This document shows positions 17,987 through 26,791 of a DNA stretch of 64,000 nt, in pieces; the stretch's first letter is position 1, and each line of letters opens with the position of its first letter. This DNA is from Comamonas antarctica. GTDB lineage: Bacteria; Pseudomonadota; Gammaproteobacteria; Burkholderiales; Burkholderiaceae_C. The notes under the pieces are model-generated. The model was not told where the DNA came from and made no database searches. It was given only the letters and a program-made list of their open reading frames with translations. The stretch covers positions 3,217,501 through 3,281,500 of the forward strand of contig NZ_CP054840.1 of assembly GCF_013363755.1 (NCBI RefSeq). Reading direction: 5' to 3'. The position numbers were made by a program, and so were the translations under genes.

Positions 17987-18321
17987 CCACCAAACCCCTC
18001 AAGCAACAAGACTGGTCCGCCCAGCCGCGCCGCGCCCTGTCGGCCCCACAACTGGTCTCGCAACTGGCCCAGGTCGAAGGCTGGCAGCTCAGCGGCGACG
18101 GCGCCGACCTGGCCATCCAGAAGACGTTCTCGTTCGTGAACTATTACGAGACCATGGCCTTCGTCAACGCCGTGGCGCTGATTGCCCACCAGCAGGACCA
18201 TCACCCCGACCTGAAGGTGCAATACAACCGCTGCAACGTGCGCTTCAATACCCATGACGTCGGCGGAGTGTCGGCCACGGACTTCGACTGCGCGCGCCGC
18301 GTCGATGCGCTGCTCGCATGA
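17983..18321 (+). CDS. phhB: 4a-hydroxytetrahydrobiopterin dehydratase
   Basis: This 112-residue pterin-4a-carbinolamine dehydratase recycles the oxidised pterin cofactor made by aromatic amino acid hydroxylases. The signature AHQQDHHPDLKVQYNRCNVRF supplies the active-site histidines, and the length is typical for the family. It overlaps the M48 gene (ATGA at 17983) and rsgA (ATGA at 18318), the middle of a tightly packed three-gene operon. No phenylalanine hydroxylase gene is visible in this window, so its partner must lie elsewhere, or the enzyme may serve pterin recycling in general. Confidence 0.93.
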   Translation: MTTKPLKQQDWSAQPRRALSAPQLVSQLAQVEGWQLSGDGADLAIQKTFSFVNYYETMAFVNAVALIAHQQDHHPDLKVQYNRCNVRFNTHDVGGVSATDFDCARRVDALLA

Positions 18322-19274
18322 CGCAGGGCAGCGTCCGCCCCGAAGGCCTGGTCGTGGCCAGCCATGGCCGGCATTGCGTCGTCGAAGCTCCCGACGGCTC
18401 GCGCCGCATCTGCCACCCGCGCGGCAAGAAAAGCCAGGCCGTGGTCGGCGACCATGTGCGCTGGATCATGCCGGCCGCGGGCCAGGGCGATGAAGGCACG
18501 ATCGAGAAGGTGCTGCCGCGGCGCAACCTGTTCTACCGCCAGGACGAGATCCGCACCAAGTCGTTTGCCGCGAACATCGACCAGGTGCTGATCCTGATTG
18601 CCGCCGACCCGGTGTTCTCCGAAAGCCAGCTCGCGCGCGCGCTGATTGCCGCCGAAGCCTCGCAGATCACGCCGCTGATCGCGCTCAACAAGAGCGATCT
18701 GGTCGAGCCGTTCGCGCGCGCCTGGGAACGCCTGCTGCCCTACCGCCACATGCACCATGGCAGCGAGAAGCCGCACTACGGCGTGCTGCCGCTGTCGCTC
18801 ACCGAATCCAGCGAAACCGACCGCGCGGCGCTGCTGCAGCATCTGCAGGGCAAGGCCACGCTGGTGCTGGGGCCCTCGGGCTCGGGCAAGAGCACGCTGA
18901 TCAACCTGCTGGTGCCCGGCGCGCGCGCGCAGACCGGCGAGATCTCGCAGGCATTGAACTCGGGCAAGCACACCACGACCAGCACCACCTGGTACTGGGT
19001 CGACGAAGAGCGCCAGACGGCGCTGATCGATTCACCCGGTTTCCAGGAATTCGGCCTGCACCACATCGGCCCGATGGATCTGGCGCGCTGCATGCCCGAC
19101 ATCGGCGCGCGCGCTGCCGACTGCAAGTTCTACAACTGCACCCACCTGCACGAACCCGGCTGCGCGGTCATGGCCGAGGTCGACGCCGAGGACAGCAGCC
19201 ACCACATCAGCGCCAGCCGCTACCGCATCTACCAGGACCTGTTCGAGGAACTGAGCGCCGGGCCCAGGTACTAG
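18318..19274 (+). CDS. rsgA: ribosome small-subunit-dependent GTPase A
   Basis: This 318-residue GTPase with circularly permuted motifs acts late in 30S subunit maturation. An N-terminal OB fold (about 5-75) is followed by G4 NKSD at 124-127, G1 GPSGSGKST at 185-193 and G3 DSPG at 238-241. A C-terminal zinc finger uses Cys269, Cys274, His276 and Cys282 (DCKFYNCTHLHEPGC). It is the last gene of the M48-phhB-rsgA unit and starts inside the phhB stop codon. Convergent to the CobD/CbiB-like gene with a 39-base gap holding no obvious terminator. Confidence 0.96.
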   Translation: MTQGSVRPEGLVVASHGRHCVVEAPDGSRRICHPRGKKSQAVVGDHVRWIMPAAGQGDEGTIEKVLPRRNLFYRQDEIRTKSFAANIDQVLILIAADPVFSESQLARALIAAEASQITPLIALNKSDLVEPFARAWERLLPYRHMHHGSEKPHYGVLPLSLTESSETDRAALLQHLQGKATLVLGPSGSGKSTLINLLVPGARAQTGEISQALNSGKHTTTSTTWYWVDEERQTALIDSPGFQEFGLHHIGPMDLARCMPDIGARAADCKFYNCTHLHEPGCAVMAEVDAEDSSHHISASRYRIYQDLFEELSAGPRY

Positions 19275-19313
19275 AAAAACACCCTGCGCCGCTGGCGCCG
19301 GATGGCGGCCCCC

Positions 19314-20300
19314 TCAGCCCAGCAATCTTGCCAGCGACAGCAGCGCCAGCAGCAGCAGCCACACCACCACCGAGCGCCATACCAGGCCCACGACGCTGCG
19401 CAGATGGCTCAGGTCGGGCAGGCGGCCCGGCGTGGAGTCGCTGTCGTCCACGTCGTATTCGCCTTCGAAACCGGGCATGGCCGCCGCGCCTTCGCGCGCC
19501 TTGAGGGCTTCGCCGCCCAGGCGCACGTTGATGGCGCCGGCCGTGGCGGCCAGCAGCACGCCATCGTTGTCGTTGGGAAAGCGCTGCGCGTGGAAACGCC
19601 AGCCGTCGATGGCCTCCTCGAAGCTGCCGACCACGGCAAAGCTCAGTGCCGTGAGGCGCGCGGGCAGCCAGTCGATCCACATCCAGGCCTGACGCGCCGC
19701 GCTTTGCAGGCGCTCGCTCACGGGCTGCGCGCCCATGTAACCCTTGCTCGACCAGTAGCGCGACACGAACTCCGCCGAACGGTACAGCACCGCGCCCATC
19801 GGGCCCAGGCCCAGCGCCGCGAGCACCGAGTACCAGAACAGCACGCCAAACACATAGCGGTGCGCGGCCAGCACCGAATATTCGATCACATGGCGCACGA
19901 CCTGGCTGCGCGGCACCTCGGTGGTGTCGACCTGCTGCCAGCGCGCCAGTTCCTCGCGCGCGGTGTATTCATCGGCGGCATCGAGCGCGTCGCGGATGCG
20001 CGTGAAATGGTGGCTGAACTGGCGAAAGCCCAGCGTCACATAAAGCACGGCCACGTTCCAGACCAGCGCCAACGGCCAGCCCACGAGCCACATTAGGAAC
20101 CAGTGCACGCCCAGCACGAACAGCGCCGGCACCAGCACCGCCAGGCCCCAGGCCACCCAGCCATGGTAGGACTGGCCTGCATCGAAATTGCGGCGCACGG
20201 AAACGGTCCAGGCACGCAATCCCGCATGGACGGAATTGCTGCGGGCCAGCGGGCGGGCCTGCTCGATCAGCAAGGCAAACAGGATGGCAAAGAAACTCAT
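19314..20300 (-). CDS. CobD/CbiB family membrane protein
   Basis: The start at 20300 (MSFFAILFALLIEQARPL) gives 328 residues. The protein resembles the CobD/CbiB family that joins aminopropanol to cobyric acid in cobalamin synthesis, but this short type is widespread in Burkholderiales outside cobalamin operons and its role there is not established. Hydrophobic segments lie near residues 1-15, 47-90, 155-180 and at the very C-terminus (300-327). A WIDWLPARLTALSFAVVGSFEEA stretch corresponds to the conserved core. No other cobalamin gene is nearby. It is 40 bases downstream of nudL and probably co-transcribed with it. Confidence 0.78.
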   Translation of the reverse strand: MSFFAILFALLIEQARPLARSNSVHAGLRAWTVSVRRNFDAGQSYHGWVAWGLAVLVPALFVLGVHWFLMWLVGWPLALVWNVAVLYVTLGFRQFSHHFTRIRDALDAADEYTAREELARWQQVDTTEVPRSQVVRHVIEYSVLAAHRYVFGVLFWYSVLAALGLGPMGAVLYRSAEFVSRYWSSKGYMGAQPVSERLQSAARQAWMWIDWLPARLTALSFAVVGSFEEAIDGWRFHAQRFPNDNDGVLLAATAGAINVRLGGEALKAREGAAAMPGFEGEYDVDDSDSTPGRLPDLSHLRSVVGLVWRSVVVWLLLLALLSLARLLG

Positions 20301-20340
20301 TCGGCCATCATACTTTGCCTCTGTGTCGCGGCCTACGGTA

Positions 20341-21057
20341 TCAAGCTTGCATGAACCTGTAGAAGTTGCGCAGCATGCCCGCGGTGGCGCCCCAGATATA
20401 GCGCTGCACGGGTCCGTCCTGGTAGGGCATCGACAGCCATTCGCGCCGGCCCTCGGGGCGCTCGAGCGCATGGCGCTGGTGATGGGCGGGGTTGAGCAAA
20501 AAGGCCAGCGGCACCTCGAACAGGTCCGCCACCTCATAGGGGTTGGGCTGGTAGCGCGCCTCGGGCGGCACCAGCCCGACCACTGGTGTCACGACAAAGC
20601 CGGTAGTGGTCACATAGGGCGGCAGGCTGCCCAGCACTTCCACCAGCGCCGGGTCCAGGCCCACCTCTTCCTGGGCCTCGCGCAAGGCCGTGGCGGATGC
20701 ATCGGCATCTTCGGGATCGCGCTTGCCGCCGGGAAAGGCCACCTGTCCCGAATGCGCGGACAGATGGCGCGTGCGCTCGGTCAGCAGCACCATGGGCTGC
20801 GCACGCTGCACGATGCCGATCAGCACCGCGGCTTCGGCCGGCGCGCGCGCCGACATCAGCGGCTCGCGCTCGATCTCGGGCGCCCACAGCGGCGGTGCGG
20901 CAAAGCGGTGGCGCAGTGCCTCGGGGGTCTGGGCGCTGGCCGGCACGGCCGGCAGATGGCTGTCGACGGACAGCACCGGCACCTGGCGGGGATCGAAACC
21001 CGGGGCCAGCGCGCTGGCCGCGGAACTGCTCAAGGGAGCCGAAGGAGTGGGAAGCAA
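20341..21057 (-). CDS. CoA pyrophosphatase, Nudix family
   Basis: This 238-residue Nudix hydrolase probably cleaves coenzyme A or its derivatives. The Nudix box is GGKRDPEDADASATALREAQEEVGL (written in two parts: residues 110-118 GGKRDPEDA, and REAQEEVGL near 126-134). The NudL/CoAse signature upstream (LLTERTRHLSAHSGQVAFPG) is also present. The open frame runs far upstream through the rplS terminator. I place the start at TTG 21057, because a TCCT/AGGA Shine-Dalgarno sits 7 bases before it and the hairpin is excluded. The gene is thus the first after the ribosomal operon terminator. Confidence 0.85.
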   Translation of the reverse strand: MLPTPSAPLSSSAASALAPGFDPRQVPVLSVDSHLPAVPASAQTPEALRHRFAAPPLWAPEIEREPLMSARAPAEAAVLIGIVQRAQPMVLLTERTRHLSAHSGQVAFPGGKRDPEDADASATALREAQEEVGLDPALVEVLGSLPPYVTTTGFVVTPVVGLVPPEARYQPNPYEVADLFEVPLAFLLNPAHHQRHALERPEGRREWLSMPYQDGPVQRYIWGATAGMLRNFYRFMQA

Positions 21058-21090
21058 GGCCAATTCCTGCAAAGAGATGCGGTCAAAAGC

Positions 21091-21123
21091 AAAAAAGCCG
21101 CTACAGCGAACTGTAGCGGCTTT
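21091..21123 (-). terminator. terminator of the rpsP-rimM-trmD-rplS operon
   Basis: A 13-bp stem (21094-21106 with 21111-21123) encloses CGAA and is followed on the minus strand by six U, then GCUUUU. Confidence 0.9.
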
Positions 21124-21142
21124 CTCGAAACGCCTAGGCGAT

Positions 21143-21535
<393 letters not shown>

Positions 21536-21596
21536 GGTTACATCCAACGATCTTGTCCGCGCCACAATTGGCAAGCACCGGGATTGGCACTGTATG

Positions 21597-21641
21597 GCTG
21601 CATTGCTTGCCCGAGGCGGGCTCGGGCTCCTCGAATGCAGC
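21597..21641 (-). promoter_or_regulatory. nested stem-loop in the trmD-rplS spacer
   Basis: GCTGCATT (21597-21604) pairs with AATGCAGC (21634-21641), and inside it GCCCGAG (21609-21615) pairs with CTCGGGC (21621-21627). There is no U tract, so it is more likely an mRNA processing or stability element than a terminator. Confidence 0.6.
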
Positions 21642-21668
21642 GGCCGGCAGAGGATCGACAGCCCACGA

Positions 21669-22436
21669 TTATAGCCCGTCCGCGATTTTTGCCAAAACCG
21701 CTTCATCCTTGCGGTCCAGGCGCCCCGCCGCGCGCGCCTTGGCCAGCAGTTCGGGCCGGTGGCGTGCGGTGATCTGCAGGCTCTGGTCGCGGCGCCAGCG
21801 CTCGATCTGCGCATGGTGGCCCGACATCAGCACCGGCGGCACTTCCTGGCCCTGCCAGACTTCGGGGCGCGTGTAATGCGGGCAGTCCAGCAGGCCGTCG
21901 AGGCTGGGATTGAAGCTGTCGAGCTGGTGGCTGCCGGCGTCGTTGAGCACGCCGGGCTGCAGCCGCGTCACGGCATCGAGCAGCGCCAGTGCCGCGATCT
22001 CGCCGCCCGACAGCACGAAATCGCCGAGGCTGATCTGCGCGTCCACATGGGTGTCGATGAAGCGCTGGTCGATGCCTTCGTAGCGGCCGCACAGCAGGAC
22101 CGCACCCGGGCTTTGCGCCCATTGCTCCACCGCCGGGTGATCGAGCGTCTTGCCGATGGGCGAGAACAGCACCAGCGGCACCTGCGTGGCCGGGTCCTCG
22201 GCGCGGTCGGCGCGGATGGCGTCGAGGCAGGCCTGCAGCGGCTCGACCAGCATGACCATGCCCGGGCCGCCGCCAAACGGCCGGTCGTCAACGCGACGGT
22301 AGTTGCCCTGGGCGTAATCGCGTGGATTCCACAGGCGCACCGCGACCTGGTCCGAAGCGTAGGCGCGGCGCGTCACGCCGCTGGCCAGGAACGGCGCGAA
22401 CATCTCGGGGAACAGCGTGATGATGTCGAAGCGCAT
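21669..22436 (-). CDS. trmD: tRNA (guanine-N1-)-methyltransferase
   Basis: This 255-residue SPOUT enzyme methylates G37 next to the anticodon of several tRNAs to prevent frameshifting. The N-terminal [13 protein letters not shown], the AdoMet-binding trefoil-knot segment [13 protein letters not shown], and the LSGGEIAAL segment are all present. It starts 9 bases after the rimM stop, within the conserved ribosomal operon. Length is normal for the family. Confidence 0.98.
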   Translation of the reverse strand: MRFDIITLFPEMFAPFLASGVTRRAYASDQVAVRLWNPRDYAQGNYRRVDDRPFGGGPGMVMLVEPLQACLDAIRADRAEDPATQVPLVLFSPIGKTLDHPAVEQWAQSPGAVLLCGRYEGIDQRFIDTHVDAQISLGDFVLSGGEIAALALLDAVTRLQPGVLNDAGSHQLDSFNPSLDGLLDCPHYTRPEVWQGQEVPPVLMSGHHAQIERWRRDQSLQITARHRPELLAKARAAGRLDRKDEAVLAKIADGL

Positions 22437-22445
22437 GCGCCGGGC

Positions 22446-23015
22446 TCAGTAGTCCGTCTGCCAGTCGACCGTGATGCGGCGCTCGGACAATTCGACCTTG
22501 TCCACATAGGCCGACACGAACGGGATCATGCGCTCCAGCGCCTTGCCCTCTTCCTCATAGGCAATCACCAGCACGGTCTGCGGGCCGGTCGACATCAGGT
22601 CCTTGACCTGGCCCAGCGCCACGCCTTCGCGGTTGACCACATCCAGGCCCAGCAGGTCGACCCAGTAGTATTCGTCCTCTGCCGCCTTGGGAAATTCGGC
22701 GCGCGCGACAAAGATGCGCGCGCCCTTGAGCGCTTCCGCCGCATTGCGGTCGGCAATGGCCTCGGCCGTCGCAACGATCGAGCCCGAATGCTCGCGCGCC
22801 TGCTTGACCGGCATCAGCACGGTGCCGGTGAAGGTGCGCGCGCCGCGCTCCGAGGGCTGCAGGAACCAGCGCTTGGACGACAGCAGCACATCGGCATCGG
22901 CGCTGAACGGCAGCACCTTGAACCAGCCCTTGACACCCCAGGCGTCCGCGATGCGGCCGACCTCTACGGCATCGGCAGGCAGTTGGGCGGGTTCGAAATC
23001 GGGGAGAAGGGCCAT
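22446..23015 (-). CDS. rimM: ribosome maturation factor RimM
   Basis: The start at 23015 (MALLPDFEPAQLP) gives 189 residues. RimM binds S19 and assists maturation of the 30S head. An N-terminal barrel with VGRIADAWGVKGWFKVLPFS and a C-terminal PRC-barrel with YYWVDLLGLDVVNREG and MIPFVSAYVDKVEL are clear. The gene is separated from rpsP by a terminator-like hairpin, so its expression probably depends on readthrough or a promoter in that spacer. Confidence 0.96.
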   Translation of the reverse strand: MALLPDFEPAQLPADAVEVGRIADAWGVKGWFKVLPFSADADVLLSSKRWFLQPSERGARTFTGTVLMPVKQAREHSGSIVATAEAIADRNAAEALKGARIFVARAEFPKAAEDEYYWVDLLGLDVVNREGVALGQVKDLMSTGPQTVLVIAYEEEGKALERMIPFVSAYVDKVELSERRITVDWQTDY

Positions 23016-23119
23016 GGTGCAAAGAAATGGGAAAATGAAATACGCCCCCACGCTGGCTCGCGATGCGTAGCTGCGCTGCCTACCCGAGGGGCCTTTTTGC
23101 CTTGGAACGGTCCGGGGGC

Positions 23120-23160
23120 AAAAAAAAGCGGGCTCCGTCAGCATACGCCACGGAACCCGC
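23120..23160 (-). terminator. terminator or attenuator between rpsP and rimM
   Basis: An 11-bp stem with one mismatch (23128-23138 with 23150-23160) is followed on the minus strand by eight U. It lies inside a normally co-transcribed operon, so it probably works as a partial terminator that keeps rimM and trmD below rpsP. Confidence 0.75.
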
Positions 23161-23178
23161 CTTCAGGGGAGCGTCAGA

Positions 23179-23430
23179 TTAAGCAGCTGCCTTGGAGGCT
23201 TGCTTGATCAGGCGGTCCACGGTAGGCGACGATTGCGCGCCCACGCTCTTCCAGTACGTCAGACGGTCTTGCGCAATGCGCAGACCTTCTTCGCCGCCAC
23301 GGGCGGTGGGGTTGTAGAAGCCCAGACGCTCGATGAAGGCGCCATCGCGGCGAGTGCGCTTGTCAGCCACAACGATGTTGAAGAAGGGACGCGACTTGGA
23401 GCCGCCGCGGGAGAGTCGAATGACGACCAT
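23179..23430 (-). CDS. rpsP: 30S ribosomal protein S16
   Basis: This 83-residue protein is needed for assembly of the 30S body. [23 protein letters not shown] and the GFYNPTA segment are diagnostic. It is the first gene of the rpsP-rimM-trmD-rplS operon and has a perfect TATAAT box about 100 bases upstream on the same strand. Confidence 0.98.
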   Translation of the reverse strand: MVVIRLSRGGSKSRPFFNIVVADKRTRRDGAFIERLGFYNPTARGGEEGLRIAQDRLTYWKSVGAQSSPTVDRLIKQASKAAA

Positions 23431-23532
23431 GATTTATCCTTTGGGTGGTGCGCAGCTTATGCTGCACATTTTCTTGCGGCGTTGAGACACGCGACATGGC
23501 CACCCGGCCAGCGACACGCTGCAAAGCACGCG

Positions 23533-23562
23533 ATTATATCGATTTCTTTTGTTTATGCCTAA
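23533..23562 (-). promoter_or_regulatory. putative rpsP operon promoter
   Basis: The minus strand reads TATAAT at 23533-23538 with a weak TTAGGC-like -35 about 18 bp upstream (23557-23562). It overlaps the start codon of the divergent acetyltransferase, so the two genes may interfere. Confidence 0.55.
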
Positions 23563-24088
23563 TATCCGCGCCAGTACCGACTCCGACATCCCGGCCATCA
23601 CCGCCATCTACCGCCATCACGTCCTGCATGGCACCGGCACCTTCGAGGTCGATCCACCCAGCGAAAGCGACATGGCCGCGCGCCGCGCCGACGTGCTGGG
23701 CCGCGGCCTGCCCTATCTCGTGGCCGAGGATGAGGCTGGAAGCATTCTCGGCTTCAGCTATGCCAACTGGTTCAAGCCGCGCCCGGCCTACCGCTTTTCG
23801 GCCGAGGACTCGGTCTATGTCGCCGATGCCGCGCGCGGCCAGGGCGTGGGCCGGCTGCTGCTGGCGGCGCTGAGCGAGCAGGCGGAAGCCGCGGGTGTGC
23901 GCAAGCTGCTGGCGGTGATCGGCGACTCGGCCAACGCGGGCTCCATCGGCGTGCACCGCGTCAGCGGGTTCACCGAGATCGGCGTGATGCGCTCGGTCGG
24001 CTGGAAGTTCGACCGCTGGCTGGACATCGTGCTGATGGAAAAGGTGCTGGGCGACGGCGACACCACGCCCCCGGTAGTCCCCCGATAG
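23555..24088 (+). CDS. GNAT family N-acetyltransferase, phosphinothricin acetyltransferase-like
   Basis: This 177-residue acetyltransferase resembles the Pat/YncA group, which acetylates phosphinothricin, methionine sulfoximine or related amines. The pattern ITAIYRHHVLHGTGTFEVDPPS at the N-terminus and the acetyl-CoA loop ARGQGVGRLLL are typical of this group, as is the SVGWKFDRWLDIVLME ending. The start at 23555 (MPNIRAS) is preferred to a TTG two codons earlier. It is divergent from rpsP and lies just ahead of the TM2 gene. True substrate not known. Confidence 0.88.
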   Translation: MPNIRASTDSDIPAITAIYRHHVLHGTGTFEVDPPSESDMAARRADVLGRGLPYLVAEDEAGSILGFSYANWFKPRPAYRFSAEDSVYVADAARGQGVGRLLLAALSEQAEAAGVRKLLAVIGDSANAGSIGVHRVSGFTEIGVMRSVGWKFDRWLDIVLMEKVLGDGDTTPPVVPR

Positions 24089-24120
24089 GCGCGGCGGCCG
24101 TTGGCGCGAATAATGGCCGC

Positions 24121-24567
24121 ATGAAAAGCAAGACCCTGGCCGCCTGGTTGGCCTTCATCGGCGGGCCGCTGGGCCTGCACCGCTTCTATCTGCACGGCCC
24201 CGGCGACTGGTTCGGCTGGCTGCTTCCCGTGCCCACGGCGCTGGGCCTCTACGGCCTGCAGCGCGTGCAGGAACTCGGGCAGGACGACCAACTCAGCTGG
24301 CTGCTGATTCCGCTGCTGGGCTTCACCATTTCCGGCTGCGCATTACGCGCCATCCTCTATGGCCTGACCCCTGCCGATGCGTGGAACGCCCGCTACAACC
24401 CCGGCGCGAATGCCGACGCAGAGACCGGCCGCACGCACTGGGGCACGGTGTTTGCCATCGCGCTGTCGCTGATGCTGGGTGCCACGGTGCTGATGGCCAG
24501 CCTTGCCTACAGCTTCCAGCATTACTTCGAATACCAGATCGAAGAGGCGCGCAAGATTTCGCAATAG
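24121..24567 (+). CDS. TM2 domain-containing membrane protein
   Basis: This 148-residue protein opens with a TM2 domain: AAWLAFIGGPLGLHRFYLHG and a following hydrophobic hairpin, residues about 5-45. Two further membrane segments lie at about 58-80 and 105-130. TM2 domains occur in many uncharacterised small membrane proteins, so no function can be assigned. It is 32 bases after the acetyltransferase and convergent with pit across a bidirectional terminator. Confidence 0.78.
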   Translation: MKSKTLAAWLAFIGGPLGLHRFYLHGPGDWFGWLLPVPTALGLYGLQRVQELGQDDQLSWLLIPLLGFTISGCALRAILYGLTPADAWNARYNPGANADAETGRTHWGTVFAIALSLMLGATVLMASLAYSFQHYFEYQIEEARKISQ

Positions 24568-24582
24568 CCCCGCAGGCCCAGG

Positions 24583-24613
24583 AAAAAAGCCGCCGGCACG
24601 GGCCGGCGGCTTT
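24583..24613. terminator. bidirectional terminator between TM2 gene and pit
   Basis: A 12-bp GC-rich stem (24586-24597 with 24602-24613) lies between convergent genes. The T tract is longer on the minus-strand side, favouring termination of pit. Confidence 0.85.
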
Positions 24614-24632
24614 GGCATGGAGCGCAGCCTGA

Positions 24633-25643
24633 TCAGAAGATCTGCAGGCTGACCCAATAGGCAATGGCGGCGACAAAGGCGCTGGCCGGAATCGTCAGCA
24701 CCCAGGCCCAGACGATATTGCCCGCCACGCCCCAGCGCACGGCGCTGGCGCGCTGCGTAGAGCCCACGCCGACGATGGCGCCGGTGATGGTGTGCGTGGT
24801 CGAGACCGGCACGCCCATGGCCGTGGCGATGAACAGCGTCAGCGCGCCGCCGCTCTCGGCGCAGAAGCCGCCCACCGGCTTGAGCTTGGTGATCTTCTGG
24901 CCCATGGTCTTGACGATGCGCCAGCCGCCGAACATGGTGCCCAGGCCGATGGCGATGTAGCAGGAGACGATGGTCCAGGTCGGCGGCGCGGAATCGCCGA
25001 CGCTGCTGTAGCCGGTGGCGATCAGCAGCAGCCAGATGATGCCGATGGTCTTTTGCGCGTCGTTGCCGCCATGGCCCAGGCTGTAGGCGCCCGCCGAAAC
25101 CAGCTGCAGCCGGCGGAACCACTTGTCGACCTTGCTGGGGCGCGCACGCCGACAGATCCAGGCCACGGCCACCATCATCAGCGAGCCCAGCAGATAGCCC
25201 AGCAGCGGCGAGACGAAGATGAAGGCCACGGTTTTCCAGATGCCGCTGGCAATCAGCGAACCCGCGCCGGCCTTGGCAATGACCGCGCCCACGATGCCAC
25301 CGATCAGCGCATGCGAGGAGCTGCTGGGAATGCCGTAGTGCCAGGTGATCACGTTCCAGACGATCGCGCCGACCAGTGCGCCGAACACCACATGGGTGTC
25401 GACGACACCCGGCTGCACGATGCCCTTGCCAACGGTCGCGGCCACGCTCAGGTGGAAGACGAAAACGGCAATGACATTGAAGAATGCGGCAAAGGCCACG
25501 GCCTGCGCCGGCTTGAGCACCCCGGTCGAAACAACCGTGGCAATCGAGTTGGCCGCGTCGTGGAAGCCGTTCATGAAGTCGAACAGCAAGGCCAGCGCCA
25601 CCAGCAAGACCACGACCCAGAGGGCGGCTTGTACGGTTTCCAT
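24633..25643 (-). CDS. pit: low-affinity inorganic phosphate transporter, PiT family
   Basis: The start at 25643 (METVQAALW) gives 336 residues. The protein is an inner-membrane phosphate symporter of the PiT family. The repeated family signatures are visible: FDFMNGFHDAANSIATVVSTG near the N-terminus and LGHGGNDAQKTIGI in the second half, with PVSTTHTITGAIVGVG near the C-terminus. Around ten membrane helices are predicted. It lies 22 bases after the DUF47 gene, forming the common DUF47-pit unit, in which the PhoU-like protein probably controls transport. Confidence 0.94.
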   Translation of the reverse strand: METVQAALWVVVLLVALALLFDFMNGFHDAANSIATVVSTGVLKPAQAVAFAAFFNVIAVFVFHLSVAATVGKGIVQPGVVDTHVVFGALVGAIVWNVITWHYGIPSSSSHALIGGIVGAVIAKAGAGSLIASGIWKTVAFIFVSPLLGYLLGSLMMVAVAWICRRARPSKVDKWFRRLQLVSAGAYSLGHGGNDAQKTIGIIWLLLIATGYSSVGDSAPPTWTIVSCYIAIGLGTMFGGWRIVKTMGQKITKLKPVGGFCAESGGALTLFIATAMGVPVSTTHTITGAIVGVGSTQRASAVRWGVAGNIVWAWVLTIPASAFVAAIAYWVSLQIF

Positions 25644-25665
25644 TACGTCAGGACTCCGCGGCGGA

Positions 25666-26313
25666 TCAGGAATTCTCGAGGACGATGCCCTCGATATGGT
25701 TGGCCACGTCCTCGCACTTGTCTGTGATGGTCTCGAGCAGTTCGTAGATGGCCTTGAGCTTGATGACCTCACGCACATCGGGCTCTTCGCGGAACAGCTT
25801 GCTCATGGCCGCGCGCATCACGCGGTCGGCATCGGATTCGAGACGGTCGATTTCCTCGCAGGTCTTGAGCGCGGCCTCGGCCGTGCCGGTGTCGGAGATG
25901 CGGTCGAGCAGCTTGACGGCATCGCGCACGCGCTCGCAGCAGCGCACGCTCAGGTCGGTGAGGCGCGTGATCTCCTCTGTCATATGACGCACGTCATAAA
26001 GCGCCATGGTCTCGGCCGAATCCTGGATCAGGTCGGCAACGTCGTCCATGGTGTTGATCAGCGCGTGGATGTGCTCACGGTCGAGCGGCGTGATGAAGGT
26101 CTTGTGCAGGGCCTTGTTGACATCGTGCGTCACGCGGTCGGCGGCGCGCTCGGCGTTGTCGACGTCCTGGTTGTACTTCTCGCGCAGGTGGGGATCGTTG
26201 TAGTTCGCCACCAGCTGCGAGAACGCATGCGCCGCTTCGACGATGCGGTCGGCGTGCTGGTTGAACATCTCAAAAAAATTACCTTCGCGTGGCAGCAGCT
26301 TGCCAAATAGCAT
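25666..26313 (-). CDS. DUF47 family, PhoU-like phosphate transport regulator
   Basis: The start at 26313 (MLFGKLLPREGNFFEMF) gives 215 residues, typical of the DUF47 (TIGR00153) family. The protein is almost entirely helical and acidic and resembles PhoU, with conserved E/D-rich helices such as DNAERAADRVTHDVNKALHKTFITPLDREH (in pieces) and HALINTMDDVADLIQDSAE that bind metal clusters in PhoU-type proteins. It is the first gene ahead of pit and probably gates the transporter. The 478 bases upstream of it are discussed as a separate observation. Confidence 0.92.
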   Translation of the reverse strand: MLFGKLLPREGNFFEMFNQHADRIVEAAHAFSQLVANYNDPHLREKYNQDVDNAERAADRVTHDVNKALHKTFITPLDREHIHALINTMDDVADLIQDSAETMALYDVRHMTEEITRLTDLSVRCCERVRDAVKLLDRISDTGTAEAALKTCEEIDRLESDADRVMRAAMSKLFREEPDVREVIKLKAIYELLETITDKCEDVANHIEGIVLENS

Positions 26314-26791
26314 GGGATTCCTTACCAGGGTTTCTGATGAACACGCAGGCGAACTCGCACACACGAAAGCGGGCCTGGGAGGCTTGCCGGCGTCAACGGG
26401 GCGAAGTGTACTCCCGGCAATGTAACCGTCTCGTAATCGAACGCTTCTGCCATGAAAGAGCGCTTGCACCGTGGCTATCGCCGCCTGGAAAAAACTCGAA
26501 AAATCAAGGTGGGGCGCGGGGTTACGGCAATATCAGCGATGAAACCCACAACTGAAGAAACCAGGGCGGGCCGGCCCGGAACACCCCGAATGTGACAGGC
26601 TTCAGCGGGCATTAACAGCCCAAAAGACAAAAATATGTCATAAGCCTATGCAGGATTTATGCCAGATTGCGTGCAACCGAAAATATCCGCGCGCAACCAC
26701 GTTAAATCGCAAGATATCGCAGCAATTCGAGAGTGAAATAAATCCGAAACGAAACAGTTGCAGCCACCCGCTGGCAATGGGCGTATCTCGC
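26314..26791. other. 478-base intergenic region without a supported gene
   Basis: No coding sequence is supported here. The half nearest rarA (about 26600-26780) is visibly richer in A and T than the rest of the window and contains no complete Pho box. A single CTGTCAC half site is present on the minus strand near 26595. The promoter of DUF47-pit must lie in this region. Confidence 0.5.

Noticed and set aside
26314..26640. Possible Pho boxes before DUF47-pit
   Set aside because: Only isolated half sites were found on either strand; no pair has the 4-bp spacing seen before phoX.
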